Shown here in pieces: positions 36,546 through 48,977 of a DNA stretch of 64,000 nt. Position numbers and translations under genes: made by a program. The DNA comes from Paramacrobiotus metropolitanus (lineage: Eukaryota; Tardigrada; Eutardigrada; Parachela; Macrobiotidae). The stretch covers positions 558,001 to 622,000 of the forward strand of contig NW_026570289.1 in assembly GCF_019649055.1 (NCBI RefSeq), read 5' to 3'. The notes below the pieces were generated by a model. That model ran no database searches, was not told the DNA's origin, and was given only the letters and a program-made list of their open reading frames with translations. Numbering within the stretch: the stretch's first letter is position 1; each line of letters opens with the position of its first letter.

Positions 36546-36740
36546 GAAATCTCATTTCATGCTGTTGAAAGATGAAGTAGAAGAATGTACCCTGTCTGCT
36601 TTAAAAACATATTCTAAATTTTTTGGAAGCTTCTGTGTAAGCATTAGCAGATACATATGCCGTTTCTTACTGAGTACTGTTCATGGCGTTTGTTTCGCTA
36701 CTTATTTAGGTAACTGCAAGCTTATTTCCGTACTGATTTT

Positions 36741-36809
36741 ATTCTGTACGCCCAACAAAGCAGGGAAACCATGGGGTACACGGCCCCACGGGGAAAACCC
36801 GCCTATTAC
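36741..36809. repeat. direct copy shared with 60873-60940
   Basis: About 69 bases (ACAAAGCAGGGAAACCATGG onwards, ending GGGGAAAACCCGC) are nearly identical to 60873-60940. Both copies lie about 0.95 kb from a B-gene TATA box, so they are remnants of the duplicated unit, conserved better than their surroundings. Confidence 0.7.
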
Positions 36810-37221
36810 ACAATACGTGATATTACACAAAAGAACGGTAAACGGAACAAATAAGCATATTATGAACTCCTTTGCGCCCCATATGAGCAAACTTAGGACA
36901 GTTCCAGAAGTTTCCGAGGGCGTGTTCCTACAATGAGCAAACGGCGAATCATGTTTAAGTCCAGAACCGAACTGTTCCACAGTAATAGATTACAAATTGA
37001 TCGTAATATCATACACTCAGGAAAAGTACATTATTGACACTCGCGCGTCTCTTCAGAAAAGCTGGTTTAAAAATAATGTGAACAAAGCGTTTATGCATCA
37101 GGTTTTCTTTACAGTTTTGTTCAGTCGCTAGCATAAGATAACTGTTCAAACGCATTTTGACTAGTGCCTTAAGTTTGTTGGATTATGATGTGGAATCGAA
37201 TGACCTTTGATTAAGTTTATT

Positions 37222-37617
37222 TTAATTATAACGCAGTACGTACCGCGAGCCTTGCAATTCCGCAAAGAATTTGCGGCACTCAGGTAAGTTTTCGTTTCCG
37301 ATCACATAACATGGCTAAAAAAAGAAACACGAACGCTTATTTCAAGAGTCAGCTTGAACAGTAAAAAAACGAACTAACAAGATTCTACGTACTCGCGCTA
37401 AAGTAATTTGTTCTCGTACTGCAGCGCCTACGATTTTTTAACGAAAGGGCACAATGTTATTAGCAAAAAACCTGCAAAAAATAAATTAGCTTACGTTGGG
37501 TTCTTCACCGACATTGGGGGGAACGTCACCACCAGTATGCTGTCCGGACACCTGAGCAAATTCGCTCTGCATGGTAAAGAACAGATTTATGCAAGACAAG
37601 TAAATCAGGGCATTCAT
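37222..37617 (-). CDS. small secreted protein B2, two exons (71 aa)
   Basis: Exon 1 is 37495-37617 and exon 2 is 37222-37314; the 180-base intron has a GTAAGC donor and a pyrimidine-rich TTTTTTTAG acceptor, and the join keeps frame. The product has a signal peptide (MNALIYLSCINLFFTMQSEF, cleavage likely near FAQ), a short Gly/Pro-rich stretch and two Cys residues in PCYVIGNENLPECRKFF. A TATA box lies 99 bases upstream. It is convergent with M13 copy 2, about 1.6 kb past it. It belongs to no family I recognise. Homology with B1 and B3 is clear in the promoter and weak in the protein, suggesting fast divergence or unrelated coding parts under a duplicated promoter. Confidence 0.6.
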
Positions 37618-37715
37618 TCTGTATGTTGCAGTTGAACCTTTCACAAAGCACAAAATTTTAAAATCAGGAAACTGATAGTAGTGGATTAACGAAATTTAAG
37701 CATGTACTTTAAGTC

Positions 37716-37723
37716 CTTATATA
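37716..37723 (-). promoter_or_regulatory. TATA box of B2
   Basis: Reads TATATAAG on the minus strand, 99 bases upstream of the B2 start codon. Followed by the AAATTTCGTTAAT word also found downstream of the B1 box and, shortened by one base, the B3 box. Confidence 0.7.
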
Positions 37724-37769
37724 CCAACGGCGCTTACCGAAGCAATCAAGTATAACACGCTTTTCGCAG

Positions 37770-38050
37770 ATTCAGCTTACAATTTGGAGAATCTTGAAAT
37801 ATTGTCGGAAAAATGGTGCTGGTTATCAATTTCAGCAAGCTGTACCGGCAGTATTGGACTGGCATCAAAATGGTACCGGCCAATATGGCTACCGGGAAAT
37901 CTGAATAACACCGGCCGGGAATTTCGCTGGCCTAGCAGGCTGAAGCATTGGAAACTGCAGTCAGTTTTCCACAAAACACTTATGGCAGCACCCGTACCGC
38001 GAGTTGCCGACCACGTTTCGCTTCTTCAGTATCTTCAGTCACAATGCTTA
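37770..38050. repeat. conserved upstream region of B2
   Basis: Aligns with 19760-20065 and 61880-62200 (words GCAGTCAGTTTTCCACAAAA and CGCGAGTTGCCGA). Its constant position upstream of the TATA box suggests it contains control sequence for the B genes. Confidence 0.6.
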
Positions 38051-39249
38051 TAGAGTGCAGCACAGATATCGTTCTTCTGCTGTGTCTCGCTGACGAGCTT
38101 ATCAAACACGAAAGTTTCTAACGATTAATGGTTGTAATATGCATATTAATAGAAGTTTCGACAATTCTCAACAAACGAGTGCTTTTACTGAAAACGTTTG
38201 ATATTGAGATAATTGATCGCTCCCGCTCCCGCTCCCATTTCCTGAATTTTAAAATTAACTCTTCGGGTCGCTTCAACACGCGTATCTCGATATGCGTGTA
38301 AATAATTTCTATCACAATGGCCAGGTATTTCAATAAATATTCAAATCTTACAAAAATCGCAAAGTTAAAGGCGATTAAAGAAAACGATTTTATGGATTTC
38401 CGGCGCGTGACCCAGCGTGAATCTTCCGTTGTGGCACCATGATTTGGCTAAAATTTTGAAGATGACTGGGTTCTCCCATTCTTTTGATTTTTATATTTTG
38501 TCCAAAAAACATGACTTCTTTTGCCCTGCTTTGGTTGGAAAATAAAGAATAAATTACTGGAATGGTTTTTCTGTGCGCTTAGTGTGCCGTTTTAACCACT
38601 TTTGTGCAAACCATAAAGATTCTGCTTAAAGATTCTGCATAAAGATTTCGTGCCGCACAGAAAATACACTGCAAGTCGAAAAGGCAGTTAATCTAGCGTC
38701 ACCTTACCGGTGGCGGTAGACGATAGTAACACTTTTTATCTCACGCTTAACACAGAAACATGCAAACTGCAAGTAACGGGCTCACATGTAGCTGGAAGTT
38801 GAATTGCTGATCCCAGTTCCACTAGACTGCTTTGTTGCCGCCGCTTTAGCGGCCCCCGGTCGTTTCGGAAGTCTCAAGGGCCGAAACGACCGGCGGACGT
38901 CTCAGACGACAGGACGTTTTGGACGGTTACCTGTACATGTGCATGATGATGACTTCGGTCACTTAATTAACGGTGCAAAGTTTTTATGCAAGCAATGCCA
39001 GGCATGTAGTATTTGCACTGTTGGTTGCATCAGTATTTCCATCGGCAAGCTTGTCCCCAGAGAACCATCAATTTACAAAGTTAACAGAGCTAATGTCACT
39101 GCAATTGTAATAATTGGTTTTAATTAAATATCTGTTTACCTGGGCCATAATGCATATCAAGTTTAAAAGTGTTTGCTCACACCATGTGACCAACAGAGCA
39201 TGTGGCTGTTTAAAAGCGGGTGGCAACAGTATGAAACTTACAATGTGCA

Positions 39250-39660
39250 AACATAATTTTTACATGCCACGCTGCGCACAAGCACGCCGGAAAGCTGGAA
39301 AGTATGAGTAAAATTCGAAAAATAAGCAGTCAGCCACTGCAAACGGGTACTAAACTCCGTTTCAGCGTAATGCCCATCTTTGCGGATAATAGGAAGACTG
39401 GCCGTAACGTGTTTTGCTGATTGCTGAATCGTTATTCCAGCTGACAATCTAACACGACTACTCAGTACTCAAAATATATTGAAAACGGCAGTTTTCATGG
39501 ATATTATGTTTCTGCTACAGACAGAATACTGTTGTTGTTACTACGTTACACTATCAATACACTGAATACAGTGCTTATACTGCTGAATGTTGTGTCATTT
39601 AGTAGTAACTCTGCAGTCGAAGAATTTCAGGGTTAATAAATTGGTGCTAAAGCCCTCATT
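39250..39660 (+). pseudogene. A-gene block and decayed A2 ORF
   Basis: The A 5' block (39250-39430) is followed near 39555 by a frame reading NTVLILLNVVSF...SAVEEFQG and then a stop. The corresponding A1 sequence continues open. No start codon is in frame at the equivalent place. It is a decayed copy, or evidence that the A frame is not a real gene. Confidence 0.4.
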
Positions 39661-40523
39661 GTGGCTTCAGGTGGCTTGCTGCTTCGTAAATTCGCAGGAT
39701 AGTTAATGGAGTTCGTATTCTTCAAACTACTCTGTGAAACAGAAATATTTACCATTATCCCGAAAATTGATTTCTATATAAATTGACAGTCATTAATGCA
39801 AATACACTGACTTCTCTAATGTTTGGCACTAATCTGTCGAGAGGTAGAAACATTCAAAACATTACTTCGGTAATAAGAAATATCAGTTTCACGTTACAAT
39901 TGCACAAAAAACTTCCGAGATGTCATCCGAGTCCGGCAAAGAGTCCAAGCGCAAAGCGCATTCCCCCAAGCGCGCAGCGCGTTTAATATAATAATAATAA
40001 TAATGCTTTAATGTCATTTGCAACGGGGCGAACAGCCCCCTCGAGGCAACAGACACTAGGTCGACAAGAAGGTTATTTAAACATGCAGTACGTACACAAC
40101 TAACGAACAAAAATTGTATAATTCGGAAGCGATATAAAACAGAAAACAAAAATTTAATGCAAAAACAGGAACAAAAAAAACTTGAAAGTTATTTAAACTC
40201 CAGCAGTCGTTTAGCCACTGTTAGATTGCTCCAGTCAACATCCTGAAGTGCAGCTTGAAAGGATTTCAGTGATAGGTAAGCTTCGGGGGGAAGGCGCAAT
40301 TCATTCCATATCGATGCTAGACTGTCCACATGTGATCCGTAACGCGAAAAAACAGTAGTACCGCAGATGGTTGTCGGTGCCGGTTTGACGGGACATGGAG
40401 ACGGGCAGTTGAACGGGTGTGACCTGAAACAGACTCAAGCGCAGAAAAGGGAATTTCCAATGGAACAAACATTAGCTCACAAAGTGGAACTTTGCCGAAC
40501 TTAAGCTTATAAATAATGCGCGC

Positions 40524-40550
40524 AATTTAATGCGCAAAGCGCATTAAATT
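40524..40550. repeat. 12-bp perfect hairpin
   Basis: Arms AATTTAATGCGC and GCGCATTAAATT around AAA. The flanking 39985-40545 stretch interrupts homology between units and may be an insertion, but its ends are unclear; an ATA/AAT microsatellite lies at its left edge (39987-40004). Confidence 0.55.
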
Positions 40551-41118
40551 AGCATGGACAGTCGCTGCTGTTAAAATTCTTTGGAACGAACAAATAAGCT
40601 ATAGGCAATTGCCTTGTTGAAGTTAGAGAATTTCAATGTGCGGGTGTCGCGTCCCCAGATTACCTTGAATGATCACGCATTCAGCGCCAATATACTTTTT
40701 ATTGCACTTATTGTACATAGTTGCCACATCACAGTGCAACATGGACTAATATCTAACATCGCCAATACTTTCAATAAATAAAAGTTTCTTACAATTTAAT
40801 TCTTTCAGTTTATGCCTTTCCATTCGGCGCAACCGACTAAGTTTGATGTCAATCTCGGTTAAGCTCTATTTGTACTTACTTTTGTTGGATTAATGACATT
40901 GATTGTTCTTTTCCTGGCCACAGTGGCCGGTAGCCGCCCGGCCATTTTTTTCAGCCAGCCGCTTTACGTAAACAAATGGTATACTACCAAAGAAAAAGCT
41001 ATCCCTCTACCAAGGAACTATGTAATTGTTTTCGTTTCTTGATTCCGTGTAGATTACGTAAACACATGCAGTGTCATGAATTCTAAACCCTAGATAAATA
41101 TATAAATACTAATTTCCC

Positions 41119-41133
41119 GGATTTGCCGCTAGC
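41119..41133 (+). promoter_or_regulatory. conserved upstream word of M13 copy 3
   Basis: GGATTTGCCGCTAGC, 323 bases before the ATG, preceded by TATATAAATA. Equivalent to the words at 12718 and 22538. Confidence 0.55.
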
Positions 41134-43211
41134 CATATTTGGTATAAACGCCGCGTTTAATTAGAGAATAAAGACATTGAGCAACTGAATAATTTTTCTC
41201 TAGGGCACACAGTTGCTTTCAACGTTTCAATACTTCCTGATATTCATACTGGTACGTTCTACGAAAAATCTGTCTGGAGGAGCTGTGCCATCTGAGAATG
41301 CGACGTATATTTTAGCGACTGTTTCCTCTATTTTATACACATTAATGTTTCGTTTGTTTAATTTGCGATAATTTGCAAAAGTTGTTACTGGAAACTATTT
41401 GTTTTGGGAGATTTTTAACTGACACAAGAAGTGGTCACGCGATGATACTTTGGGAAGTTGTAGGAGTTTTGGTCATTGCTGCTAATGTAGCACAAGCAAC
41501 CGGGCTGCACCAGTTATCAACCCAAGTTTGCACGTCGGATGTTTGTCATCAAGTTGGTACGTAGATCAGATTTTAATTATAAAATAAGGGTTCAGGTACA
41601 ATTTTCTACACTGCGTGTATTTTAATTTGCAGCTCCCCTCACTAAAAACTTTATGGCTGCAGTCGTTGCGAGGCACTACAGTTACGTTTGGTAGCTTTTA
41701 CTAATTCGTTTGTGATGTTTGTAGCCCGTGAAATCGTCTCCAGTATGGATGCAACCGTTAATCCGTGCATGGATTTCTACGCCTACGCATGCAACCGTTT
41801 GAATAGTAGCAACGGTGTATGGAGCGAAGTGCTACGTCTCAAGATTTCCAAACAACTCAAAGGTACGTGAGACAACGTGAGCGATGTACTGTTTTGTTTT
41901 AGATTTCTCAGTACTGAAATTCCGTTGCTTGCTGCCTTTTAAAAGTGCACATTTTTTACATATATTCTTTCGACATTCCGTTCTATACGTTCCTATGTTT
42001 ACCCGGTTACAATATTCTTTGGATTGTACAGGTAATAGATAAAATATAACACATCAAGCATGGCAAACATTTGCATTTTGTGTATACTACGTAGCTGCCA
42101 CTGTATTATTAATAATTTTGCTTTATTTAAAGATGTTCGACAACGGAAATTACACCAATCGCATGGAAGAAAAAGCAGTGGACATATACAACCAGTGCAT
42201 CAACCAGACGAATGGTATTCGGAATCACTCAGTAAAGTAAACCTGCGCTTGAAAGAACTTTCGTGCGGTGTGAGGTGTTCGTGCGGTCTACACCTACAGG
42301 ATTGTCATAGGTAAACGGTTAATCGCAGAGCCGGCTGTATGGCGTGGTTCAAGCTGAGTTGCAGGCAGCATATGTGAACATCGCCGTACAACGTAGGATT
42401 ATCTGAACTGCAACTAAATTTTTTAGGGAAGGGGTACATTAACCTCGTGTAGTTTACCTAAACGCCACTGCAAGATAAATTTTTTTGCATTGCCATGTTG
42501 ACTCACATCGGTAAATAAATACTGTACTGCTACCCGGCACTTGTATGGGAAAACGTTCGGTCACGTTTACATGCGCACATCACAGATGCCGCCCATGGCG
42601 CATCTGACATACCGATCTTCACTACCGCTGATCGCTGGATATGTTGCAGCGCATGGTTATCAGCTGGCAGATCATAATCCGGAAATTCAGTGCGAATGGA
42701 AGTAAAGTGAGTTGCATCTGCTGAGCATTTAGCGGTATAATTTCTGAGTTACGGCATGCTTGTTGTTTTTGTTTTTCCAAACCAGGAAATATTGCAAATC
42801 AAACAATTCTTGACTCAAAAACTATTGAAAATAATAATAATCTGTCGGTGCTCTGTGAAGCTGAAAATTACAGTGAAATACAACTTTTTTATCACAACGT
42901 ATCTGCCGTACAGGCAGGCAAGCGCCCAAGTTCAGAGTAAAGATCGGTATCTCAGATACGCGTGGGCACTGGGCGGCATCATCAATCACAGTCGCGTTCG
43001 TAGACGTCATCAAACGTTTTCCCATACTTACTTTAGATGATTATTATAAAGAAGTGGTGATACTTACGTGGAAAACAAAATATTTATTTAAATAGTTCAG
43101 ATTTTATCCTACTCAGTGATGTAAGTCTCAATTTTTGAAGAATATTGAGCTATCCTGGCATTACTGGTTAACTCTCATGCGCCTACAGAACGGTGGCTTG
43201 ATACCGTACCA

Positions 43212-43263
43212 ACAAGTGCAGGGTAGCGCCCCTACCCTGCACTTGTCCCGCTACTGTAGCGGG
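43212..43263. repeat. two adjacent hairpins in intron 3 of copy 3
   Basis: ACAAGTGCAGGGTA (43212-43225) pairs with TACCCTGCACTTGT (43233-43246), followed at once by CCCGCTAC/GTAGCGGG. The outcome is two perfect stem-loops in 52 bases. Confidence 0.75.
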
Positions 43264-46200
43264 ACAGTCATTAGTAAACGCCTTTCTAACTGACACTGAA
43301 AATCCGTCAAAATCAGAATCCATTGTTGTTAACGCTAAAAAACAACGGCTGTAATAACAGACGAACTGTTATAACGACAGCTATGAATGTGAAGCGAAAG
43401 CAGATATCCTATGGAAGTTTTAAATTATCCTATGAAAGTGCATTCGAAGTTCGAACGTAAGTTGTATGGGTCCATTGATCGTGCACATACCTAAATTCCG
43501 GACTTACTACTACTGGCTGATCATCCTCCTCTTAACTCAATCGCGCTACAGCACATCATGCCCATTATATGTCATCACAAGTGCAGGATAACAGTACAGC
43601 GAATGTATAGCAATTTTTTCCATTTGATCCGAGCGTTTTTTGCTGACGTTCTGCTGCAAAAAACGTAGAATGTGGCGTCCGTTATCTGATATTTTCTACA
43701 GACGGGCCATTCGACGTTCAGACCATTCGCCGTCTTGTGCGCGTTGTTGATGACTTGTTTGGTGGATGGTCACTATTAAAAGGCAATCCCAATGTGTCTG
43801 CTTTTCGCCTGGACGACGTTGTCTCCCGTCTGCAGCAAAACAACATTCAGTCCATCCTTTACCTCTCCGTAGAAAAAAACGACTTTTCCACCGATCAGAA
43901 TATCCTATTCCTCAGGTTGCCTGGGCGCCTTTACGACCGGTGGGGACTGTGTGCCCGCTACCCTGGTCCATGCAATGCAGCTAGGCAGCTAACTACCGTA
44001 TGGAAGTCGATTGTCAAGGGTTTGATGAAAGTGACCAACGCCAGTGCCCAGTGGTTTACTGTTGAGAAACGGTTGGAGAAAGTTCTTATTTTGGATTTTA
44101 TGCTATCAACGGTGCGAACTGTGGTTTGAGAATTCGGAGTTTTGTTCGCAGTTTTTTGCCTTTTTTGTTTTCGAATCGATAATGTTTTGCTTTACATTTT
44201 TGAAATGGTTTCCTTGACAGTAATATATTTTTCGAACCCTATTTTAATGTTTTTCGGAAACAGTTTTCTGTACTACTTTAATAAATTTTTTTTTTCGTTT
44301 TACTACGTTGTTTCTTCCTTGAAGTGGTGCAAGTTTTTTCTTTTGGTTTGGTTTAATTTTATTTTTTTTCCTTGCCTAATGCTAGTTAATTTATGTTGAT
44401 CTCCTTGCTTTATTTATCCCTTTTTGGCATACGGCTAACTTTAGTGTTTAGTTTTTACTTCTCTAAAGGAGATAATTTTCAGGTGCCAAAAGGGACGGTG
44501 GACTTGCTAAAGCGCTTAACGTTTGGGGATCTTAGTAAACCGCCTTTCCGTTCTCATTTCCTGTCAAGCCTCTTGTCGCTGTTCAATGTCATCCTTAAAG
44601 AAACTTCTGTGAAATTTCGTGCTACGGTCGCTACACAGTTCGGTGACCCGTTTCCAGAGTATCTCCTCAAGCTGGATCAGACGATGGCGCAGCTGGAATC
44701 TGACGGGGATGCGGGACTTGCGACACTGGCTGATTGGCTGTGGTGGACAACGCTATATCATTATTACATTATATATCAGGAAGCACATCACTGCGTGCAG
44801 TTGTTGAGAACAGCTATGCCGTTGACAGTTTCGCGAATGTTCTTTGAGACCTACATTCCGAGCGGAGTTGTTCAAAAGGTCAAGCACAACCTTGTCTCAT
44901 TGAGAAACGAAATTTCTTAAAAAACGGTTTTGCGAAATGTGGCGTTCAGGTGAAAAGTCACATAAAGAGAAAATTGCCAAACCAAATAATGGCTGTTTGT
45001 GTTCAACAGGCACATAAACTGATTTCCGAAATTGCCGACGGAGTACGTGACGCAGTCATCCTCAAAACAATTTGGATGGACCGAGCAACGCAAGAAACCG
45101 CCATGGATAGGCTAAATCATACATTGCTAAATGTGGGTTATCCCAGAGAATTCTTGGACAACTGGACACTAATTGATGACCTGTACGCAAAGGTTAGTTG
45201 ACCTTGGCGCACCACCAAGCATTTAAGAAACTTTAAGGTGTAAAACTGCACAAAATTTTGATAAATCCTCTCAGAAAGTCTAAGTAAGTTCGTTGTATCA
45301 GTACTGGTGTTGGAAGCGATGATTCTGTCACAGTAACTCATATTGCAGGCCTTACTAATGCAGAGTTCTTTGGGATTACGAAGAACAACTCCCAAGTGGC
45401 TGCAGTTTAGCAATTTATTTTGAAAAAACACCTGCGCAAATACTACGTAGTTTCATGTTTAAGGTTGAAGTGAGAAAGTCATTCTACAACACACTGCGCA
45501 GCATCGATCAAAGTAACAGCTGGATCAACCTGCAGAAACTCTCGCGCATTAACGGCCGCAATGATCCTTTCACCCCATCCGATCTTACTCGAGCATCCGC
45601 AACATATTACTCGGACAGCAACTATATTGGTATCGGGTTAGCTTGTTCAGATTACGTATCGATACGCGATAAGATGTTTCTCAAATTTTTTTAGTTATAA
45701 AATTATTAAAATTTGTTAGTTTCCTTTTTGGATAAATCTGTTAAAATTCGTATTTTATGTATAAAGTAGTCGTCCGTTTATAGTTTTTCTTTTTGCCGGC
45801 TGCATTCCTTTTGTTTCTTATTTGTAATCGTTTCTTTATTCATTTCTATTTGGTTCGTCCGAAGTTGATTGACAAGGACCTAATAATCATCGAAGGTTGG
45901 CCTTGCAGTCATTCCGGAATCGCTGCTACAGCCACCAATGTTCTACGGCAGCAACTTGGAAATATTTAACTTCGCTCGCTTGGGTGCTGTTGTTGGTCAC
46001 GAATTTACCCATGTTTGGGTATCGGAGGCAAGTACGGATTTCTTAAAGGGGAACAATCTCATCCAGACACATAACTGTAAATGTCGTGTTTAGAGAAAGA
46101 ATTTAAAACAAGTCGCGGCAAACCGTTTTACTGGTGGACAATTGCGACACAAAACAATTACAATGCGAGAACGTACACCTTGGTGGATTTTTACAGCAAT

Positions 46201-46499
46201 ATACCCACGAAGAACGACAGTGTCGATGGACGGAAAACTCTCATCGAGAACACCGCCGACACCGGCGGATACCGCGCTGCTTATTTGGTTATTGTTCTTA
46301 TTATTTCAAAGAAAGAACGACTGTACGCAAAAAATGATTCTTCTGCAGGCTTTTCATAACTTTATGCGCCGCACGGGACACCGCATCAAACTGCCTGGTT
46401 TAGAAGTCTTTAATGAGGAGCAACTGTTCTGGTTAATAGGGGCTCAGGTGACATTTCTTTATTTTTTGGAGAAAAAAACAAGGCCTAGGTACAGCAAGA

Positions 46500-46508
46500 A
46501 TTATTTTC
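46500..46508. repeat. left 9-bp target duplication
   Basis: ATTATTTTC here and at 55178-55186 flank the 8.7-kb element; the right copy forms part of the splice acceptor of exon 11 (ATTATTTTCAG). Confidence 0.75.
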
Positions 46509-46834
46509 CGAAGTGACTATTTTACCCCAGTCTTTGTGGCAAAATAGCTTTTGGCTATTTTGCCCCAGTATGCGAGGCAAAATAGCCTTTAGCTATTTTG
46601 CCCCACACTGAGTTCAAATAGCCGTTAGCTATTTTGCCCCAGTATGGGCGGCTAAATAGCCTTCTGCTATTTTGCCCCAGTATGCGTTGCATTAGCGTTT
46701 TTGTATTTTGCCGCGGTATGGTCGCTGGCAGAATATGTCGTAGCTAATTCGCGGCAGTATGAATATGCATGTCACATCTAGAGGAGGCGATCTAGCAGGC
46801 TGTCGTTTGTCTGGGTGTCTTTGTTGGAGTTTGG

Positions 46835-47743
46835 GTGCCTTTGTTGGAGTGGGATGGGCCATGGGACACTGTCACGCGGGGGCACACCGACACAGGAAAC
46901 CTGTTGACGGAGAGCGCTGTTCGCCTTCTTTACATTCAAATCAAAAAACTGCGGACCGAAATAAATCATTATAACCTCCAAGAAATCGATGAAGGAAACT
47001 GGATTCTCGCCAACACGCTTACGGACACGGTGTATATCATCCAGAGGGAAATTCAAGAGCAAGACAGCGTCAGCCTCAAAAAGAGCGAAAGCCGGCTAGT
47101 TTGCTCATGCTTTTTCAGCTGTACCTTTGGCTTGCCATGCAAACACGTTATGCACATCAGGCAAATGACGAGTAACGCATACATTCAGATCACGGACGCG
47201 ATTGGACGGTGGCACCGGTCATTCTCAGGTGTTGATCCAGACGTTCTGCGCTCAGCACTTATAAGTCATGCAGCATGTCATCTTGAGGATGACGACCTCG
47301 AAAATTTCGCGGATAGTGAAGTGGGTATTAAGTCTTCGCTATCGCGCGAGGCTCGATTTAACAAGGCGCTAAGTATCGCAAAAGAAATCAGTTCCGGTAT
47401 CGCGGTGTATGCGGGGAAGCGCTACGATGAATATCTGCACTTGTTGCACACCCTGGAGAAAGCTATAAAAGATGGTGTTCTGGGTGAGAACATCACGATA
47501 ACGGTAGCTACCTCACCAAGCCAGCAGACTTTCACCAATATTTCGTCGACCGCTTTACCCGACAAGGAAACTACCGGCCGAAAGGTTATTGTGGTTGTGA
47601 ATGTTACCGCTGATACGGTTACAGCAAATCCGATTCAGACAGCGCCTCAATTTGCGGCACTAGCCGCTTTGGAAGCAAGCGGGGAGGCTGAGCACAGCTT
47701 CGGCAAAGGTAATGTTAGACAGAGGATTCGTAAAGCAGACTAA
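46835..47743 (+). CDS. SWIM zinc-finger protein, probable C-terminal part of a Mutator-like transposase
   Basis: The 302-codon ORF contains a SWIM motif (CSC...CKH) around residues 89-105 in LVCSCFFSCTFGLPCKHVM, a zinc-binding fold found C-terminal to the catalytic domain of Mutator-like transposases and in some MEKK1-type and ZSWIM proteins. After it come a helical-looking stretch (RFNKALSIAKEISSGIA...HLLHTLEKAIKDG) and a Thr/Ala-rich tail. The N-terminal DDE domain is missing, and no such domain is seen upstream between 46700 and 46835. Position between the left terminal repeat and the retrotransposons supports a transposon origin. The frame is intact for 900 bases, which is long for a dead remnant. 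Confidence 0.65.
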   Translation: MPLLEWDGPWDTVTRGHTDTGNLLTESAVRLLYIQIKKLRTEINHYNLQEIDEGNWILANTLTDTVYIIQREIQEQDSVSLKKSESRLVCSCFFSCTFGLPCKHVMHIRQMTSNAYIQITDAIGRWHRSFSGVDPDVLRSALISHAACHLEDDDLENFADSEVGIKSSLSREARFNKALSIAKEISSGIAVYAGKRYDEYLHLLHTLEKAIKDGVLGENITITVATSPSQQTFTNISSTALPDKETTGRKVIVVVNVTADTVTANPIQTAPQFAALAALEASGEAEHSFGKGNVRQRIRKAD

Positions 47744-48977
47744 TTTCGATCGAAGACAGCACGCAAGAAAGCTCATACGTACTATTTGTAAGGAGGATGG
47801 AAAGTAATGGATGTAATAACTATAATTGTAATAACTATAAAACCGACCGGATTAAAATGTTGCTCGACCCATTGGCCGTGGTTGCCATCTTCCGACTTAA
47901 AATTTGTTTGAAAATTTCACTAATCCCGGACAGCAAGAATTATAAGTTTGGACTATTTCGCAACCAATGCTCCTGCGATATGTGCAGAGCACCCATTGAA
48001 TCCCATGAAACCTGCGTGACCTTTGCAAATTTACGGCGGGCACCGTCAAGGACGAGGACGACCTCCTTGCTCTTTCGCCGGACAGTCGCTGATTGTCGCA
48101 AGCAGCAATATTTGATAAAATCTCATTCCAAAGGTGTTGAGCGCCCTTTTTAAACTTCTCATTTACACAGTAAGCTTGAGGCATCTCGTTCCAGCAAGTT
48201 TAAAGCAGCAGTCTTAGCATTTTTTAATCATTGCTTTAATGGCTTTTTCTTCCATTTCGTCCGACGCTTATACCTCCTCATCTTTATTGTGGACATTTGT
48301 CAACACTTTAAGATAAACTAACGTAGTCCACGTCTGATTCATGGAAGTTTTCAGTTCGAGGCCCGCCACATCCATGTGCTAGGCAACCGCACTTCTCGGT
48401 ATGTCCTTTTTAACATAGAAGTCTATGGGAGAACCAATTTGTTCCGAGATCAGCGCAAGCACTGATCATGCAAGATTTCTCTAATAACGGGGGACACCTT
48501 GTGGATCATTCATTAATTTTTAAAATCCCCACGCAAAAATCTTAAGTGGTGGTACTTTTCCAAGAGCATTCATAAGCATGAAACAAACGGCCGCTACTAC
48601 CTCCTCTAAAACACCGCTCGTCTCCCTGCTGGCACATCCAGAGACTATGATTTTGATGTTGCTGGATTTGCAGTAAAAACTACGCTGGAATAGTGCAAAA
48701 CATGCAACAAAACGACGTAAGAAAATAATTCTTAAATTATTCTATGCAACTGCCATACTTGGTGCGATAGAGCTGTAAGTAGCGCGGCCGCATACTTTGA
48801 TATTAATTCACTAATAAGCCAAATAACGTAGTATTGTTGATTGAGTGATATTTAACGGAGATAACTGATACAGCTGGCAGAAATCGGTAAATTTATTCAT
48901 GCCACTTCCATAAATTTTTCTAGAAGATAGCGCAATATGATGAAATCGTAGTCTGTTGACTGTTTTATCAAGGCAGT

